64,000 nt of DNA from Tetrastigma voinierianum (Eukaryota; Streptophyta; Magnoliopsida; Vitales; Vitaceae). The stretch covers positions 124,001-188,000 of the forward strand of contig JAEQBH010005401.1 in NCBI GenBank assembly GCA_016808115.1. The letters are read 5' to 3'. The position numbers and the translations under genes are program-made. Within the stretch, counting starts at the first letter, position 1. Every line of letters begins with the position of its first letter. Positions 35,005-46,751 of the stretch are shown here, piece after piece. The notes under the pieces are model-generated. The model did no database searches. It was not told the origin of the DNA and saw only the letters and a program-made list of their open reading frames with translations.

Positions 35005-35270
35005 TTGATGAGAAAAAAAAAAAAAAAAGATAAAAAGAGAAACTATGATGGAAGAAAAGAGGAGAGGAAGGAAGGAGAGGAAGAAGATAAGAAGAAGAAG
35101 AGAGGGAGCCGGAAGAGAGAAAGAAAAAACAAATCAAAAAAAGGGGGGGAGGGGGGCTGTGTGAGAGTAGGGAAGAGAAGAAGAGGGGCTGGAGAGGGGG
35201 CGTGAGTGGAAGGAGAGGAAGGAGAGAAGAATAAAAAGAAAAAAGAGGAAGGAGAGGAAGCCAACCGATT
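35005..35270. repeat. Polypurine tract, about 260 bp
   Basis: The plus strand is almost only A and G, such as GAAGAAGAAGAGAGGGAG. It is conserved at 63,480-63,730 in the partner. It generates long low-complexity open frames on both strands, which I do not regard as genes. Confidence 0.93.
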
Positions 35271-35500
35271 GGGCTAAGGGAAAGAGAGATGGGGTAGTTG
35301 GGTAGGGTATGGTCATAGGGGATGGGTGGAGAGAGAAATAGGGAGTAGGGGAATGAAAGGTTTGAAAGAAAATAAAATAAAAAAAATAAGAAATAGTAAT
35401 AATAATAAATAAAAAAAATCAAAAGTGAAATTTAATAATAATAATAAAAATAATGTGTGAGTAAATTTTGGGTATATAAATATAAAATGCTTGGTAGAGT

Positions 35501-36015
35501 TCGGCGTGGAGTGTAACCGAATGTGAGCAAATGGAATTTAGTGAAAGTGTGAAAAATGAGTGAAATGATATAGCTGGCCTTGCATACACACATACATATG
35601 AATGTTTGAGAACCAAAGTGTCCATATGTACTTCTGAGCTTCAGCGGTAAATGGAGTTAAAAAAGCATGTAAACAATGAGGAATAACGGCGTGGCCAGCG
35701 AAGTCGTAGTAAATCGAGTTCTCTACAGAGGTCCTCCCGGGGTGAGGCATAGCCAAAGCCTGAAACGGCCCAATCGATCGACCCAGTGGGTGATAGAATG
35801 GTCGTGTGCGCGTATGGCGATCGGCACCGGAGTCATGGAGAAACTCATGGGCTAGCGACGGAGTATAATGATTGAAATAAACCCGAGTGATCAAAGTGTG
35901 TGATGATAGCGACCGTGAATATTGGTAGCGTATATATCTACGATAAGATGAAATGCGAGAATGAACTATGGTGAAGACATCGGAATGTACGTCTTGAAAT
36001 GAGGCAACCTGAAGG
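35501..36015. other. Border between the LTR-like repeat and the satellite
   Basis: No domain recognised. It is crossed by a 341-residue minus-strand open frame that continues into the satellite (35,538-36,563). I interpret that frame as fortuitous. Confidence 0.45.
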
Positions 36016-36855
36016 TGAAACTGCTTTTTACTGAGATGTATAAGGAAGGTAAAATCACAGTCACGAGCGTTTGATATGTAAGAAGATGAAGTCGAAAGTC
36101 TAACTGGTCTTAGCAAATGTGATACGGATGAAAGTTTGAACGTCTTATCAGTATAAAGGCGAGTCCCCAAGCGGCGATATCTGCGACGAAGTCTAAACAT
36201 TGGACTACGGTCTTTACTTAGTAATGATACGGATGAAGTCTGAACATCGATCCACGTAAAGCGAAAGTTTGACGCCCAGATATGCGAGAAGATGAAGTTT
36301 GAAAGTGCGATCCTATTGTCGCTGGCGAATGTGATCGAAGAATTCGAACATCGATCCATATGAAGGCGAAGTGCAGGCATGATATACGAGAAGGCAGAAG
36401 TACGAGGCGTTTGATATCTTATCTGTGCAGATGTGATGCGAGATGAAGTTGAACATCGATCCAGTAGGCGATCCCGAGCGGCGATATGCGAGAAGGCGAG
36501 TACGAGCGTTTGATCTGTTTGTGTGCGAATGTGATGCAGACGAAGTCTGAACATCTTATCCATTTAAAGGCGAAGTATGAATGCTTGATTTATAGGGGAG
36601 TTGATCAGAACGTCGTCTGTATGATGCGAATATGATGCGGATGAATTCGGACATTTGATCCATATGAAGGTGAAGTCGAGGCGGCAATATGCGGTGAAAT
36701 GCGGAGCGTCGTCTGGCGTGTTAGAAAATGTGATGCAGTGAAGTGCGAGACATCGATCCGTAAAGGCGAAGTCACGAGCGCTTGATATGCGGAAGGCGAA
36801 GTCACGAGACGTGCGATTTCTTTGTCTTGCTTAGTGTGATCTGATGAAGTCACGA
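36016..36855. repeat. About 104-bp satellite, block A (8 units)
   Basis: Units carry GTGATGCGGATGAAGTC, GAACATCGATCC(A/G)TA, TGAAGGCGAAGT and GCGTTTGATCTG-type words. Anchors fall at 36,118, 36,228, 36,325, 36,425, 36,527, 36,629, 36,729 and 36,835. The array is cut by a solo LTR at 36,856 and resumes at 39,262. Confidence 0.9.
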
Positions 36856-39253
36856 TGTAACAGGAATTATTATAATATTAAATATTATTTTTCAGAAAAT
36901 AAAGCGATAGACAGGGTTTAATACTAAAGCTAAGGGTAAGTGGAAATTTACCATAAGGACCCTTGGGTCATTAATGAGAAAGTCTAGTGGTCGATGTATA
37001 AGATTAGAGATGTGATATGCAAATAAAAATATGATTAATGGCTTAAATTGCTATTAGTGAAACTTTAAAGTCGAGTGATTATAAATTTAAAACTAATTAC
37101 AGCGGGATAGTTCTCATTTTTTTGTTTAAATTTTTTTTAGGTTGGGAGCGGCATTGAAGAAGAGAGGAGAAGGAAGAAAGAAAGAAGAAAGAAGAGAAGG
37201 AGAAAGGAAGAAGGAAGGAGATTGGCCAAGGTAAGGGTTTTGGTTTGATTAACTGTAAATGGTTCTTTTCTAGGGTTTGGTTGGGGGAACTTCTCCCAAC
37301 CCCAGATTTGAAGAATGGGGTGGTAAAACCTAATCCTTGGTTATTTGTAAGGATTTGAGGGATTTTGTATAGAGGGATATGATTAATGGATTTCTTTTTT
37401 GAAAGTGAGGTTTCATCTCCCCAACCTTAGGTGGTTGAGTGATCGGATTAAGTGGCTTTTAGATTCTTCATTTTAAGATGTGTTTTGGGAGATGTTTTGG
37501 GTTGAATAGGAGTAGCTTTGATGTGTGTTTGAGTGTTAGGGTTGATTTGGTTGGAAACTTATGGAAGGAAAAAGTGGGAAAATCATAAATTACGGGCATT
37601 TTTAAATTTGGATTTTCTATTATGGCCGTGTTAGTATTTAGCCATGCTTGGTCATTTATTTCAAAGTGGAGTGATTAATTAGGTTTGTGTAAGCGGAAAC
37701 GAGGAAGCTATGAAATATCAGCTGAAATATGTGCATCAATTAAGCAACCCATTGGACCACGAAATTCATTCAAAGTGGGAGTATGTTGTGTAGGACATAT
37801 CTCGAGGTTTCGATCTTTCTAGAATTGGGTTCCGGTTGGAAAAAGAACCCTTAGCTTTATCTTCAAATGAGTAATATGGAGATAGGAGCTAAGGAGTGTT
37901 TTTATGTTGAGTGTGTTGTTTGTGTAACCCAATAAGGGGTGTTAAATGTTGATCCTAGTAAGTGTAGAGAGAGTGCACTTGAGGGATCGAGGTTTATGTT
38001 GGAAGGTATAAGAATATATGTAGTCAGTGGTGATAAAGTAATAGACCACTTGAGTAATTTTATGACCGCAGTTGTGAGAAATTTAGGAATCTTATGAGCA
38101 CATTTATTTACGAGATCCTTTGGAGTAGCCTCGGGTTTGACTTCCTTGGGAGACTTGCGGATTTTGATCGAGGAAGGTAGGGGATCTTATATACTTGCTT
38201 ATCTTATGGTTTGATGTTGTGAATTATAATAAATTTCGTGCTTTGGCTGTGTGATTTCTAGTGATATATAAATGTATATTTTTTATATATATGGAAATCT
38301 TTGAATTAACTGGTACATGATGTTTTTAAATATCCATGTGGTTGAATGCTTTGTGAAATTGTTTTAAAAGCATGAAGGCATGGTATGAGGCGTGAGTGCG
38401 GATTGATGTAGTGGACACGGGACGCGATGACTAGTCCATGGTTTGTAGTCTAGAAAGGAGTCGCGGATGCCTCTGAGATGTGAAATATCACGGGTGGTAA
38501 GAATTCACATTGATTTGTGGTTATACGGAGTGTGGGCATATCCTTGGGTGGTAGAATCCCGAAGCGATTTGTCATTGTTGGGATGATCGATTTAGTCCAC
38601 GGGTGGCCAAAGAAAGAGTCAACGATGAGGTTGAGATGGTGGTAGTATTGCGTTAATTGTGTTTCCGTCGTATTTATTATTTGTAAAAAATGCTCATGTT
38701 TTAAGATATCTTAAATTATGTATAAATTGAAATGTTTTTATGAGCATGGCTTGTTTATGGGATTATTTATTGAGTTGTCTAGAACTCACCCCAATTATTT
38801 CCACTCCACCTTAGATGCGGTGCGAGGCCAAATTTGCGTGGCGTGAAAGTTGGAAGCAACGGGGTTTAGGATGAGAAGTTTGTATCTGACCTTAAGCATT
38901 GGTGGTTGAGCATACATTTGATGAATATTTAGTATTATGTGGATATTCATACTTTGTATATTTGGGCAGTTAGTATATTTTGTGGATCATTGTATATTTG
39001 AAAAACTGTTTAGCCAGTAGTTTTGGAACTTTATTGTAAATGTTATTTTGATCAGTGTAAGTGTATAGTTTAGTTTGTGAGGAATTAGCTACGCATCGAT
39101 ATGTGTGTGTTTGGAGACACAGGTAGTGTTTTATTTACGTTTCGGGTGATTACTCAGTGGAGTTTAGACTCGAGTTGTGAAAATAAATAAATAAATAAAT
39201 GGGTGGTAAAATAATGCTCCTCCACAAATCCTGGGTGGAATTCGGGGTGTGCA
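36856..39253 (+). mobile_element. Solo LTR (2,398 bp) inserted in the satellite
   Basis: Starts TGTAACAGGAATTATT and ends TTCGGGGTGTGCA, with satellite on both sides. A purine-rich run at 37,155-37,222, about 300 bp from the start, has the same placement as in the other LTRs and supports plus orientation. AACTCACCCCAATTATTTCC near 38,783 and an AAATA run at 39,184-39,203 lie further on. I see no clear target duplication (CACGA left, GTTCA right). It has no internal region. Confidence 0.8.
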
Positions 39254-39261
39254 GTTCAGTA

Positions 39262-41165
39262 TCAGGCCCAGGATAATCCTTAGTATCGGATAAGTCACGA
39301 CGTCTTATCATGAGCGAGAGTGCGGGCGCTGAATATGTGGAATCTGGTCACGGATGTCGTCTGGCGTGGCAGTGTGATGCGAATGGGGTCGAGACATCGT
39401 CCGTATGGGGCGAGTGCGGGCGCTGAATATCGCGAGGAAGACGAAGTCTTAAGAGTCGATATGTTGAAATGTTGGCGGGTGTGATCTTAGGATGGAAATT
39501 ACGAGACATCGATCCATTATGGCCCAGTGATGCGAGATGCACGATGTGCAGAGGCGAGTGCGAACATACGATTTTATCTTGCGGGTGATCACGAGATGAA
39601 GTGCGAACATCGATCCATTTGAAGGCGAAGTGAGACACTTGAGATCACGAGAAGATGAAGTGCGAGCGTTTGATGCTGTGTCGCTGGCAGATGTGATGCG
39701 GATGAAGTCGAAAATCTAATCCATATGGTAGTCTGAGCGCTTCGATATCGCGAGGAGGGACGAGTGCGGGCGTTTGATCTGGCGTGCGGTAGTGTGATCA
39801 CGGATGGGGTACGAGACACATCCGATCCGTATGAAGGTGAAGTTTAAGCGCTGATTTGTAGAAGACGAGGAATACGAGCGTCACGATCTGTTGTCTTCCA
39901 GAGATGTGATCACGGATGAAGTGCGAGACATCCCAATCCGTATGAGTAGACATTACAAGCTAATATGCGAGAAGACGAGTTTGGGCGATCTGCTTTGCTA
40001 TCTTTAGAAAATGTGATGCGGATGAAGTCCCGAACATTTGAGTCATATAAAGGCGAGAATACGAGGCACGATACGTGAGGCGAGAGTGCACGTGCGATAT
40101 GTTGTGTTAGAAAATGTGATCTGGATGGTCGAGACATGCGATCCGTATGAAGGCGAAGTCTAGCGCTTTGTTGTGAAGGCGAGTGCGACGATCGATCTTA
40201 CGTCTTTATGTATGATGTAGATAAAGTTTGAGCGATTTGATCCATATTTAGGCAAAGTCTGAGCGCTGGCTATGCGGAAGGCAGTCACGAACGTCGACCT
40301 GGCGTGTTAGAATGTGATGCGGATGAAGTCACGAGACATCGATCAGTATGAGCGAAGTCGAGGCTGATATCGCGGGGAAGGCCAAGTACGAGGAGCGTGC
40401 GCTGCGTTTGTGGCCAGCAAATGTGATCTGCGGATGAAGTTTGAACATTTGATCCGTATAAAGCGAAGTCGAGCACGATGTAGAAGGCAGTCTGGATATC
40501 ACGATATCTTGTCTTGAAAATGTGATGCGGATGAAGTCTGAACATCGATCCGTATGAAGGCGAAGTCGAACATCCCAATCCCGTATGAAGGCGAAGTCTA
40601 AGCGCTTGATTTGTAGAAGGCGAAGTGCGGGCGGTCTGATCTTACGTGGCGCGAATGTAGTGTAGATAGGTTTGAACATCGATCTTTATGAAGGTGAAGT
40701 CAAATGGCACGATATGCGAGAAGATGAAATCGAGCGTCGATCTGTTGTCTTGCGAATGTGATGCGGATGGAGGTTTGAACATCGAGTCGTATGAGCGAAG
40801 TCGAGGCGCTGATATCTGGTGAAATCCCGAAGTCGATTTGTTGTGCTTCTTGAATGTGATGTAGATGAAGTCGAACTTTTGATCCATATGAAGGCGAAAT
40901 TACGAGCGCTGTTATGCATAAGGCGAAGTTTGAGCGTCACGATCTGGCTTTGTCTTCCAGTGAATGTGATGCGGATGAGTCTAAACATCTGATCCGTATG
41001 AGCGAAGTCTGAGACTTGATTTGTAGAGACGAAGTGCGGGCGTACGATCTGTGTGCAGCCAGTGTGATGCGGATGAAGTGAACATCGATCAGTATAAAGT
41101 GAAGTCTGACGTACTAAATGTCTTGACGAAGTCTGAGCGTCTAGCGGGATAGTAAAGGCGAAGTT
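39262..41165. repeat. About 104-bp satellite, block B (about 18 units)
   Basis: Same unit as block A. Anchors run through 40,017, 40,123, 40,215, 40,313, 40,425, 40,520, 40,757, 40,857, 40,967 and 41,055. Units vary mostly by one- to three-base changes next to CG. The array lies between the integrase stop and the LTR, the hypervariable 3' untranslated region of Tat/Ogre elements. Confidence 0.9.
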
Positions 41166-41640
41166 AGAGGGGTTTGCCACAGTATGACATCAGCGAAACA
41201 TGATGGGGGATCGAAAATGTCATAAAAATGGCTCGTATCCTCGATAAGAGCGTCAGACAAGCCCAGGCCACCTCCCCGTGATCTCGAAAGATAAGGGATA
41301 TGCCTCGGTGTGGCATCACATCAAAACATGATGAAATCCCAAAATTTCATAAGCAGACTTATCATGAAATACTTGATTGTAGCTATCGTAAACAAACAAA
41401 TTTAGTGATCACGGCCCGGATAAGGGTTGTGCCAAGTATGACATGTATGCCATCCAGTAGAGATGTGATGAAACCCCGAATATCAAATATGGCTTTCGAC
41501 ATCTCGTGAGAATCTGTCTACAAAACAAAACACATCAGTGATCCGATGAGATAGGGGTATGCCCTAGTATGGCATGTTGAGTAGTCAGTCTAAATCTTTG
41601 CATCCCCGATAGCGAGAAATGACCTCGGGTCATACAGAAC
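41166..41640. repeat. About 127-bp tandem repeat, 4 units
   Basis: The word GGGTATGCC-AGTATGGCAT recurs at 41,170, 41,297, 41,426 and 41,548. Each unit has ACATGATGAAA-CCC and GATCTCG/ATAAG-type words. Unrelated in sequence to the 104-bp satellite. Confidence 0.8.
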
Positions 41641-42915
41641 CCTGGCCCAAGCGGATCTGACAGCGAGGCATCTCATGGAAAAATACATATAATGTCCGGA
41701 TATCGACCAATTATCGAATACACATCGAAGTAGGTGTTGTTAAAAGAAAACATTAAATCCAGTAGTTACCGAGGATTGGTCAAGGCACGGGATAGTAATG
41801 TGGAAGCAGGGTGATAAGATTAAAAGAAATGAAGGAAACTAGGCTCGAGCACTTGATGATCAGCCCCATGCTCGTGTGCGATGCCACATCGTAAGAAGTC
41901 TACATGAGCCATGTACCTGAACATCGATGGAAGTGCTAATAATAATGATGTGATGCAAAGTATAACATGTGGTGAGATAGGTGAGAAAGATGGTGACGTC
42001 GAGCTTCGAATCGATAAGCATGTGAGGGTGATAAATGTGAGAATGAGAGGTATGAAGTCGAGGAGATAAATAACAGTATGGAAAAGCGATGATGATGTGA
42101 TGAATCTACCCCAGAATCATGCATGGGAAGGCGTATTTGTCGACAAATTGGATGATAGATATGACAACGACGGAGCCGATCGGTCATCTCATATACCATA
42201 AATAAAATCTCAAGTAAGCACATGATGCGGGATCTCGAGCTTCGCATACGAACTCCCACAGTAATACATACACCAGAAAGCAGTAGTCCTTATAATTCCA
42301 TATACGTACTTTCGAGGAATATTGATCTTGAATACATGCATGTGAACATTTATATATATATAATTTTTTTTTTCCTTTTTTTTTTTTTTTTTTTAAATGT
42401 AGACTAAATAAAGCGATGAGGAGTAAACGATATGGCAATAAAGCAAACATATCTCAATGAAGGTCTGATAAAACTACTCCACTTAAATGACATAAGCCTC
42501 TCAACTAAAAGTCTCTGAATAAATGTCGACGGAACGAGTGAAGGGATGACATGAAAAACCCCCATGCAGTAAAATGAATAGATCACCAATCTAAGTGGGA
42601 AAGAATGAGATAAAATGAAAAGTCAGATAGAAAGAAAGTGGTGAAAATATAGAAACTATGAAATGGAGCGGCTACAATGAAGTGAATGTGGTAAGGCGAT
42701 GTAAAGAATATGTCAATGTGTCCATAACTTCGAAGATCCACCCAGAATTAAACATCACGCACACCCGAGCCCACATCGGTATGAAAAGGTAAGCAGGCTA
42801 TAAGAAAAATAGGCAATGCGTGTGTGAGGAGTTCAATGGAAATTTGGCTACAGTAAGCAATGTGAGTAACAGTGATAGGTATATGGCCATAGAAATGATG
42901 GCCACCCGTCTTGCG
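41641..42915 (-). other. 3' untranslated region of the Tat-type element
   Basis: No coding domain. Contains a T-rich run at 42,364-42,394. It follows the integrase C-terminus on the minus strand. Confidence 0.5.
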
Positions 42916-44030
42916 ACCCGGGTCTGGCATTAAAACTTTTTAGTTGATCCACGTTGATTGGCTCTAAGAATTGGTTTATATCTAAGTCCCATCGACCGTG
43001 CGGCTCCGCCACGGGACTGACTCTCTACAATAATGTAAGATCAGAGCTCTGGTTGGGTCACAAGCTTCCCTCCCAGGGTCGGGTGACTAATCACTGCAGG
43101 ACTCTGAAAACCAAATCGCCTGCGTGGTGGTGCAGGCTTGACCATTTTTGAAAGCACGGGCCGTCTTCCTTTGAGTAAGCTGAATATGGTTAGCGGCTCG
43201 ATCCTCATCCCCAGCAATTTGGTGATCAAGCCGTGGCCAGACCCACTCGCCTCCCGAAATCTGGCTGCTCGAAGGCTACTCTCGGGTCCGTCTTTATCTC
43301 AGCCAGACGAAACTACCTCCATGCCATAGCCCAGAGTAGGTGTGGCTCCTGTAGAGATCTTGAAAGGAGGGTGCGGCTCTTTTGCGTAATGCGAAAGGAA
43401 GCTTCTTGGATGAGGTCTCGAGAAGTCAGTCCATCTTAGTACAGAGTCTCTTCCCCAATAATCTGGTTAAGTGGCCTCGCCACAATTGTGGGCTATCACA
43501 TGACAATCTGTGATATCTTCGGATGCCGTATCTACGTAATAAAGTGTGTCGACCTCACCCACAAATGCACACCTCGCCGATGTCGACTCATGAGGAACCT
43601 AATGTCGTAGATAATGTGTGATCGATAAAGGTGGCCGCCTTAATTTGCGTTTAACTGCGTAAAAATTGGCCTCACCATGGGTAGAATAATCGATAACATT
43701 TAGAATGAACTCATGACCAGCAGAAGACTTTGGCGAAATCTTCCCGATAATATCATGCCCCGGATGAAAGCTTGTGACGAGTGGTCGATGCATGTAACTT
43801 TGATGGTGGAATGTGTATGAGATCTCCATGCATCTGACACTTTATACATCCCGAACAAGCTATGATAATACGTCTCATTGGTCGACGAATAAGCTAGTCC
43901 TCCTTAATCTTCCACGAAGACGACATATGTCCTCTAGTATGGGGCCCATGAGCTTTGGCGTGGACCTCTCTCGTTGTGGGTCAATTTGAATCTCGGTCTA
44001 AGCCGCAGCATGATAACACCACCATTAGGT
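42916..44030 (-). pseudogene. Tat/Ogre-type integrase
   Basis: Minus-strand landmarks, N- to C-terminal: AHGPHTRGH and CSGCIKCQMHGDLIH (HHCC zinc finger, 43,800-44,010). Then FHPGHDIIGKISPKSSAGHE and FILNVIDY (core, first catalytic Asp in a DIIGK context, 43,690-43,760). ISTGATPTLGYGMEVV (near 43,330) and a GGKLVTQPEL stretch (GPY/F region) follow. The C-terminus is RWDLDINQFLEPINVDQLKS (about 42,930-42,990). This order and the final EPINVDQLK motif are those of Tat/Ogre elements. Frameshifts and stops are common. Confidence 0.88.
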
Positions 44031-44399
44031 GTGCGTGCATGGTGTCTGCTTATATCCGCAAGCGGTGTGAGCGTCTAGCTCTCACGTCGCCCAGGCCGTC
44101 ACGACCTGGGAATGTTTGTATCTAAGAAAGCGATAAATATCATGATACCACGATTAATCATGAGCCACGACTCGTCGATTAATGACAATAGCGGGAACAT
44201 ACGGTCACCGACTAGCGGGGTGAACTACCACACCTTTAGGAATGTCGATCATGGAAGCAGTAGCGGAGCATCGACCAGGCGGATTATATGCTGCAGGTAG
44301 GTGAGAGTCGTGGTGGAAGTCGGTCGAATCTCTGCTAGTAACTACAAATAAGCATGATAGGAGCACAGCGCTACATCTCGGGTATTAATCACCTTGGAT
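44031..44399 (-). pseudogene. Linker between second RNase H and integrase
   Basis: Part of the same polyprotein by position. No motif I can name. Expected to be a poorly conserved linker. Confidence 0.4.
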
Positions 44400-44720
44400 C
44401 TCTCAATCACTAGATTAGAATGCCGCAGAATCTCTCATCCTTAATCAGAGCTGAAGTGCGGTCCTCAACGAGGATACATGTCTCATGCTCAGTATTGTTG
44501 TTTAGGTGGCTGGGATAACGATCAGAAAGGCAACGAGGCGATCTTGAGATATGATCACCATGCGAGGAGAAATCGATAGAACACTTATCGTTATCCGAGA
44601 TGGTTAGCTTCACCATCGAGTACATGCGGTGGCACGAGACAGGCTAGATCATCCGCGCGATCTCCTCGTAAAATCATCATCGATCACCTGCGTCGGTAAC
44701 AGTGAGGGCCAAATATATCT
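44400..44720 (-). pseudogene. Second (additional) RNase H-like domain, Tat lineage
   Basis: The minus strand reads MYSMVKLT where the family has MYFDGAAN. A one-base loss hides the catalytic D. Then come GDHISRSPRCLSDRYPSHLN and NNTEHETCILVEDRTSAL, matching the family pattern 'GDHIPRS.RLSFS..ATNN..EYEACI.GLE.AL'. A second RNase H placed between the normal RNase H and integrase is characteristic of the Tat clade of plant Ty3/gypsy elements. In other retroelements one RNase H suffices to remove the RNA template. The role of the extra domain is not settled. Confidence 0.85.
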
Positions 44721-45215
44721 TTAACACACTCCCACTTTTGTAGACTTTTGAGGTGACATCTTGCAGACCTCAAACAAGCTCCCGAAAGTAAAGCCATCTC
44801 ACTTAAAGTCACGCATTCAGCGGTCTGTCAGAACATATATCTCAGGATCTAACGAAACAAGTTGCAGATACTTTATCATGTGCTGATCTGTCAGGTGAAA
44901 GCTGAGCGAAAATTATGGCTGATCATAATGTGCACTCATCTCGTACTCGACATTTTCTTACTGGATAATAGATAGTTTTGCTCCTGTATGATCATCGAGT
45001 TGGTAGCATGCATGAGAGTGATATCGAAGCCAGAAAAATATATGAGAGGTCGTCCGAGCGTGGGAGGTACGAAAAAACGAGGGAGAGGAGAAACGAAAAT
45101 GCTCTAGTAAATGGCGCGCTTGGCACCAGTCATCCCAGGCCTTAGGTTGTTTCTTCCTCATAAATTCGAAATAGGCTCGTAAGTATTTGTCGGTCCCAGC
45201 GATAAACACCCTTGC
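44721..45215 (-). pseudogene. Tat-type RNase H
   Basis: The minus-strand frame at 45,209-44,958 has RKKQPKAWDDWCQ, which starts the RT-RNase H connection. A broken region follows that aligns with 'PPVL.PP..GRPL.LYL...D...G..LAQ.D..G'. It keeps YQLDDHTGAKLS. DQHMIKYL further left corresponds to the D(P/H)L+YLF block. The frame is heavily damaged. Confidence 0.82.
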
Positions 45216-46036
45216 TAATATATTGTAACACCTTGAAAACCCGGGATCTTAATCTCGGTATGTGGTGGAGGTGTGTCGAGGATAGCTGTTTGATCTTATC
45301 GGGATGCGCCTGTCTCTCTCTCACTAATCCTGTGAGCTTCCAGGAGTCACTCTCGAATGTGCACTTCTTGGGATTGATCTCAATATAAAGCATCGATCCT
45401 GGAAGAAGTCTTTGCACAGAGGCTACCAATTGATTTCCACTATCGAGACTTCACTGATCATATCATCGAATAGACCTCGACATCATGCATCATGTCGTAA
45501 GCGATTGGCAATGCGCTCTTAGATAGGTAGCACCGCAGTTCATTCAACAATGACATTACTGTAACGGTAGGTGCAACTCGTTGATAAAATATGTCTTCTC
45601 CACGTATCAAGGAGCCATAATAATCGATTATAACGAGAGAAACCATCGATAAAAACTGACATTGCATGCCTACTTGTTCTTATCAACCCGACATGTCGAT
45701 ATGTGGAGAGAAAATCATCCTTGAAATTTGGCCTTGTTGAGATTTCTAAAGTCCACACAAACTTTAACCTTGCCGTCCTTTTTGGGAACAGGGACGACGT
45801 GCCGACCACTCGGGATCTTGAATCAGCGTCACGGAAATGACAAGTTGCTTTTGAATCTCCTCCTTCGTATGGCTTTCAGTCGGAGGTGTAATCGCCTCGA
45901 TTTTTGTAGGTATAGCATGTGGCCTGTGCGGTGGAATGATCTTTGGTATAGAAGGGTAGAACGGCGTAATCTCGTATGATACCTTGAAAACATCCCGAGT
46001 ATGATTTAAGTAACTTGAGCAAACTATCCCTCTCAT
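45216..46036 (-). pseudogene. Tat/Ogre-type reverse transcriptase
   Basis: Minus-strand landmarks: KEEIQKQLVISVTLIQDPEW and SARRPCSQKGRQG (KEEIQKQL...YPEWLANVVPVPKKDGK), then KFVWTLEIS for RVCVDYRDLN. Then PNFKDDFLSTYRHVGLIRTS for PKDDFPLPHIDVLV, FIDGFSRYN, YDMMHDVEVYSMI for HDMMH.EIEVYVDDM, and INPKKCTFESDSWKLTGL. The KDDFPLP and HDMMH signatures separate it from chromovirus RT. One base is missing before the catalytic DD, and there are more frameshifts. Confidence 0.9.
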
Positions 46037-46751
46037 ATGCAGACAAAGTGGTACCGATCCTTAACTTTCCAGGTTGGTCCGCTGTATTAAGGTCAGTCTC
46101 GAGTCATCGAGGAGGTGAAACCGCTCATCGGTAAAGGTATGATAGAAGTCGGACCCGATAGACATCATCAATCATTTCTGAGGCTCGTCATGATATCAGA
46201 ATACGTGATATGGTGAATGAGGTGCACATGCATAAATATCATCGATAAAGAGACGGTGGATCTTGAAAATGCACCGAATCCGCGATGGCAGTGTCATTGA
46301 AATGTGAGGCAATCGGAAATGAAAACATCGAAAGAAAGTGGTGGGTCAACGAGGTGGACTCTCCCACGACATGTCTAGAATATCGGGAGATCTGTCTCAG
46401 CAATAACATCGTCAGTAATCGCGTCATCATACGGAGTAGGAGGAGCATCTCGTCATCTCTCGAAAGCGAAGCACACGAAAATAACTAAGTCTGGAGTCTA
46501 CGGCTGAATTTGTAATAACCATACGGAATTAGCTCCTCGACATAATCTGACAGGATGACATAACCCCATTGATACCCCCATGTCAGTTGTCTCGTGGGAA
46601 AGCACATAGTGAGGCTGCTGACAGCGAGAGGAGGGAGGGTGATCAGGAGTGGTAGAAGTCTTCAGAGACCTGTGCAGTGAAGGTGCATGTTTCTTTTCTC
46701 GTCAGGGCAGATTAGTGGTCAGAACAATCTTGGATGTGCAGTACCTAGCAG
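46037..46751 (-). other. Region expected to hold protease/gag end; not resolved
   Basis: Lies just upstream of RT on the minus strand. The open frame at 46,239-46,448 has no protease motif I can recognise. The solo LTR at 46,752 interrupts the element here. Confidence 0.4.

Larger units (their letters stand above)
32627..35500 (-). mobile_element. Left long repeat (LTR-like) of the Tat/Ogre-type element
   Basis: Directly repeated from 57,085 to the right window edge, with the same succession: CCCTGCATTTTTCATGTG, GTCCCCACTCGATGG, an AATTTTGGAAATTGAATTTT-rich stretch, GGCCCAATGGGTTGAGC repeats, an AT-rich block, and a 250-bp purine tract. It then reaches GGGTATATAAATATAAAATG near 35,471. The right limit is uncertain because the partner leaves the window. 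The orientation is taken from the minus-strand polymerase between the repeats. Confidence 0.75.

Noticed and set aside
34973..35422. 149-residue minus-strand open frame rich in Phe, Ser, Leu and Pro
   Set aside because: Strand-asymmetric purine tract inside an LTR-like repeat. Low complexity, no domain.
40329..41180. Open frames of 97, 116, 81 and 164 residues on the minus strand
   Set aside because: All lie in the 104-bp satellite and shift frame between units.
36016..41640. CRISPR-like regular repeats
   Set aside because: Units are contiguous tandem repeats without unique spacers, in a plant genome. They are satellites.
43230..43440. Apparent plus-strand genes at 43,138-43,439
   Set aside because: Antisense shadows of the Tat integrase C-terminal half, which reads GATPTLGYGMEVV on the minus strand.
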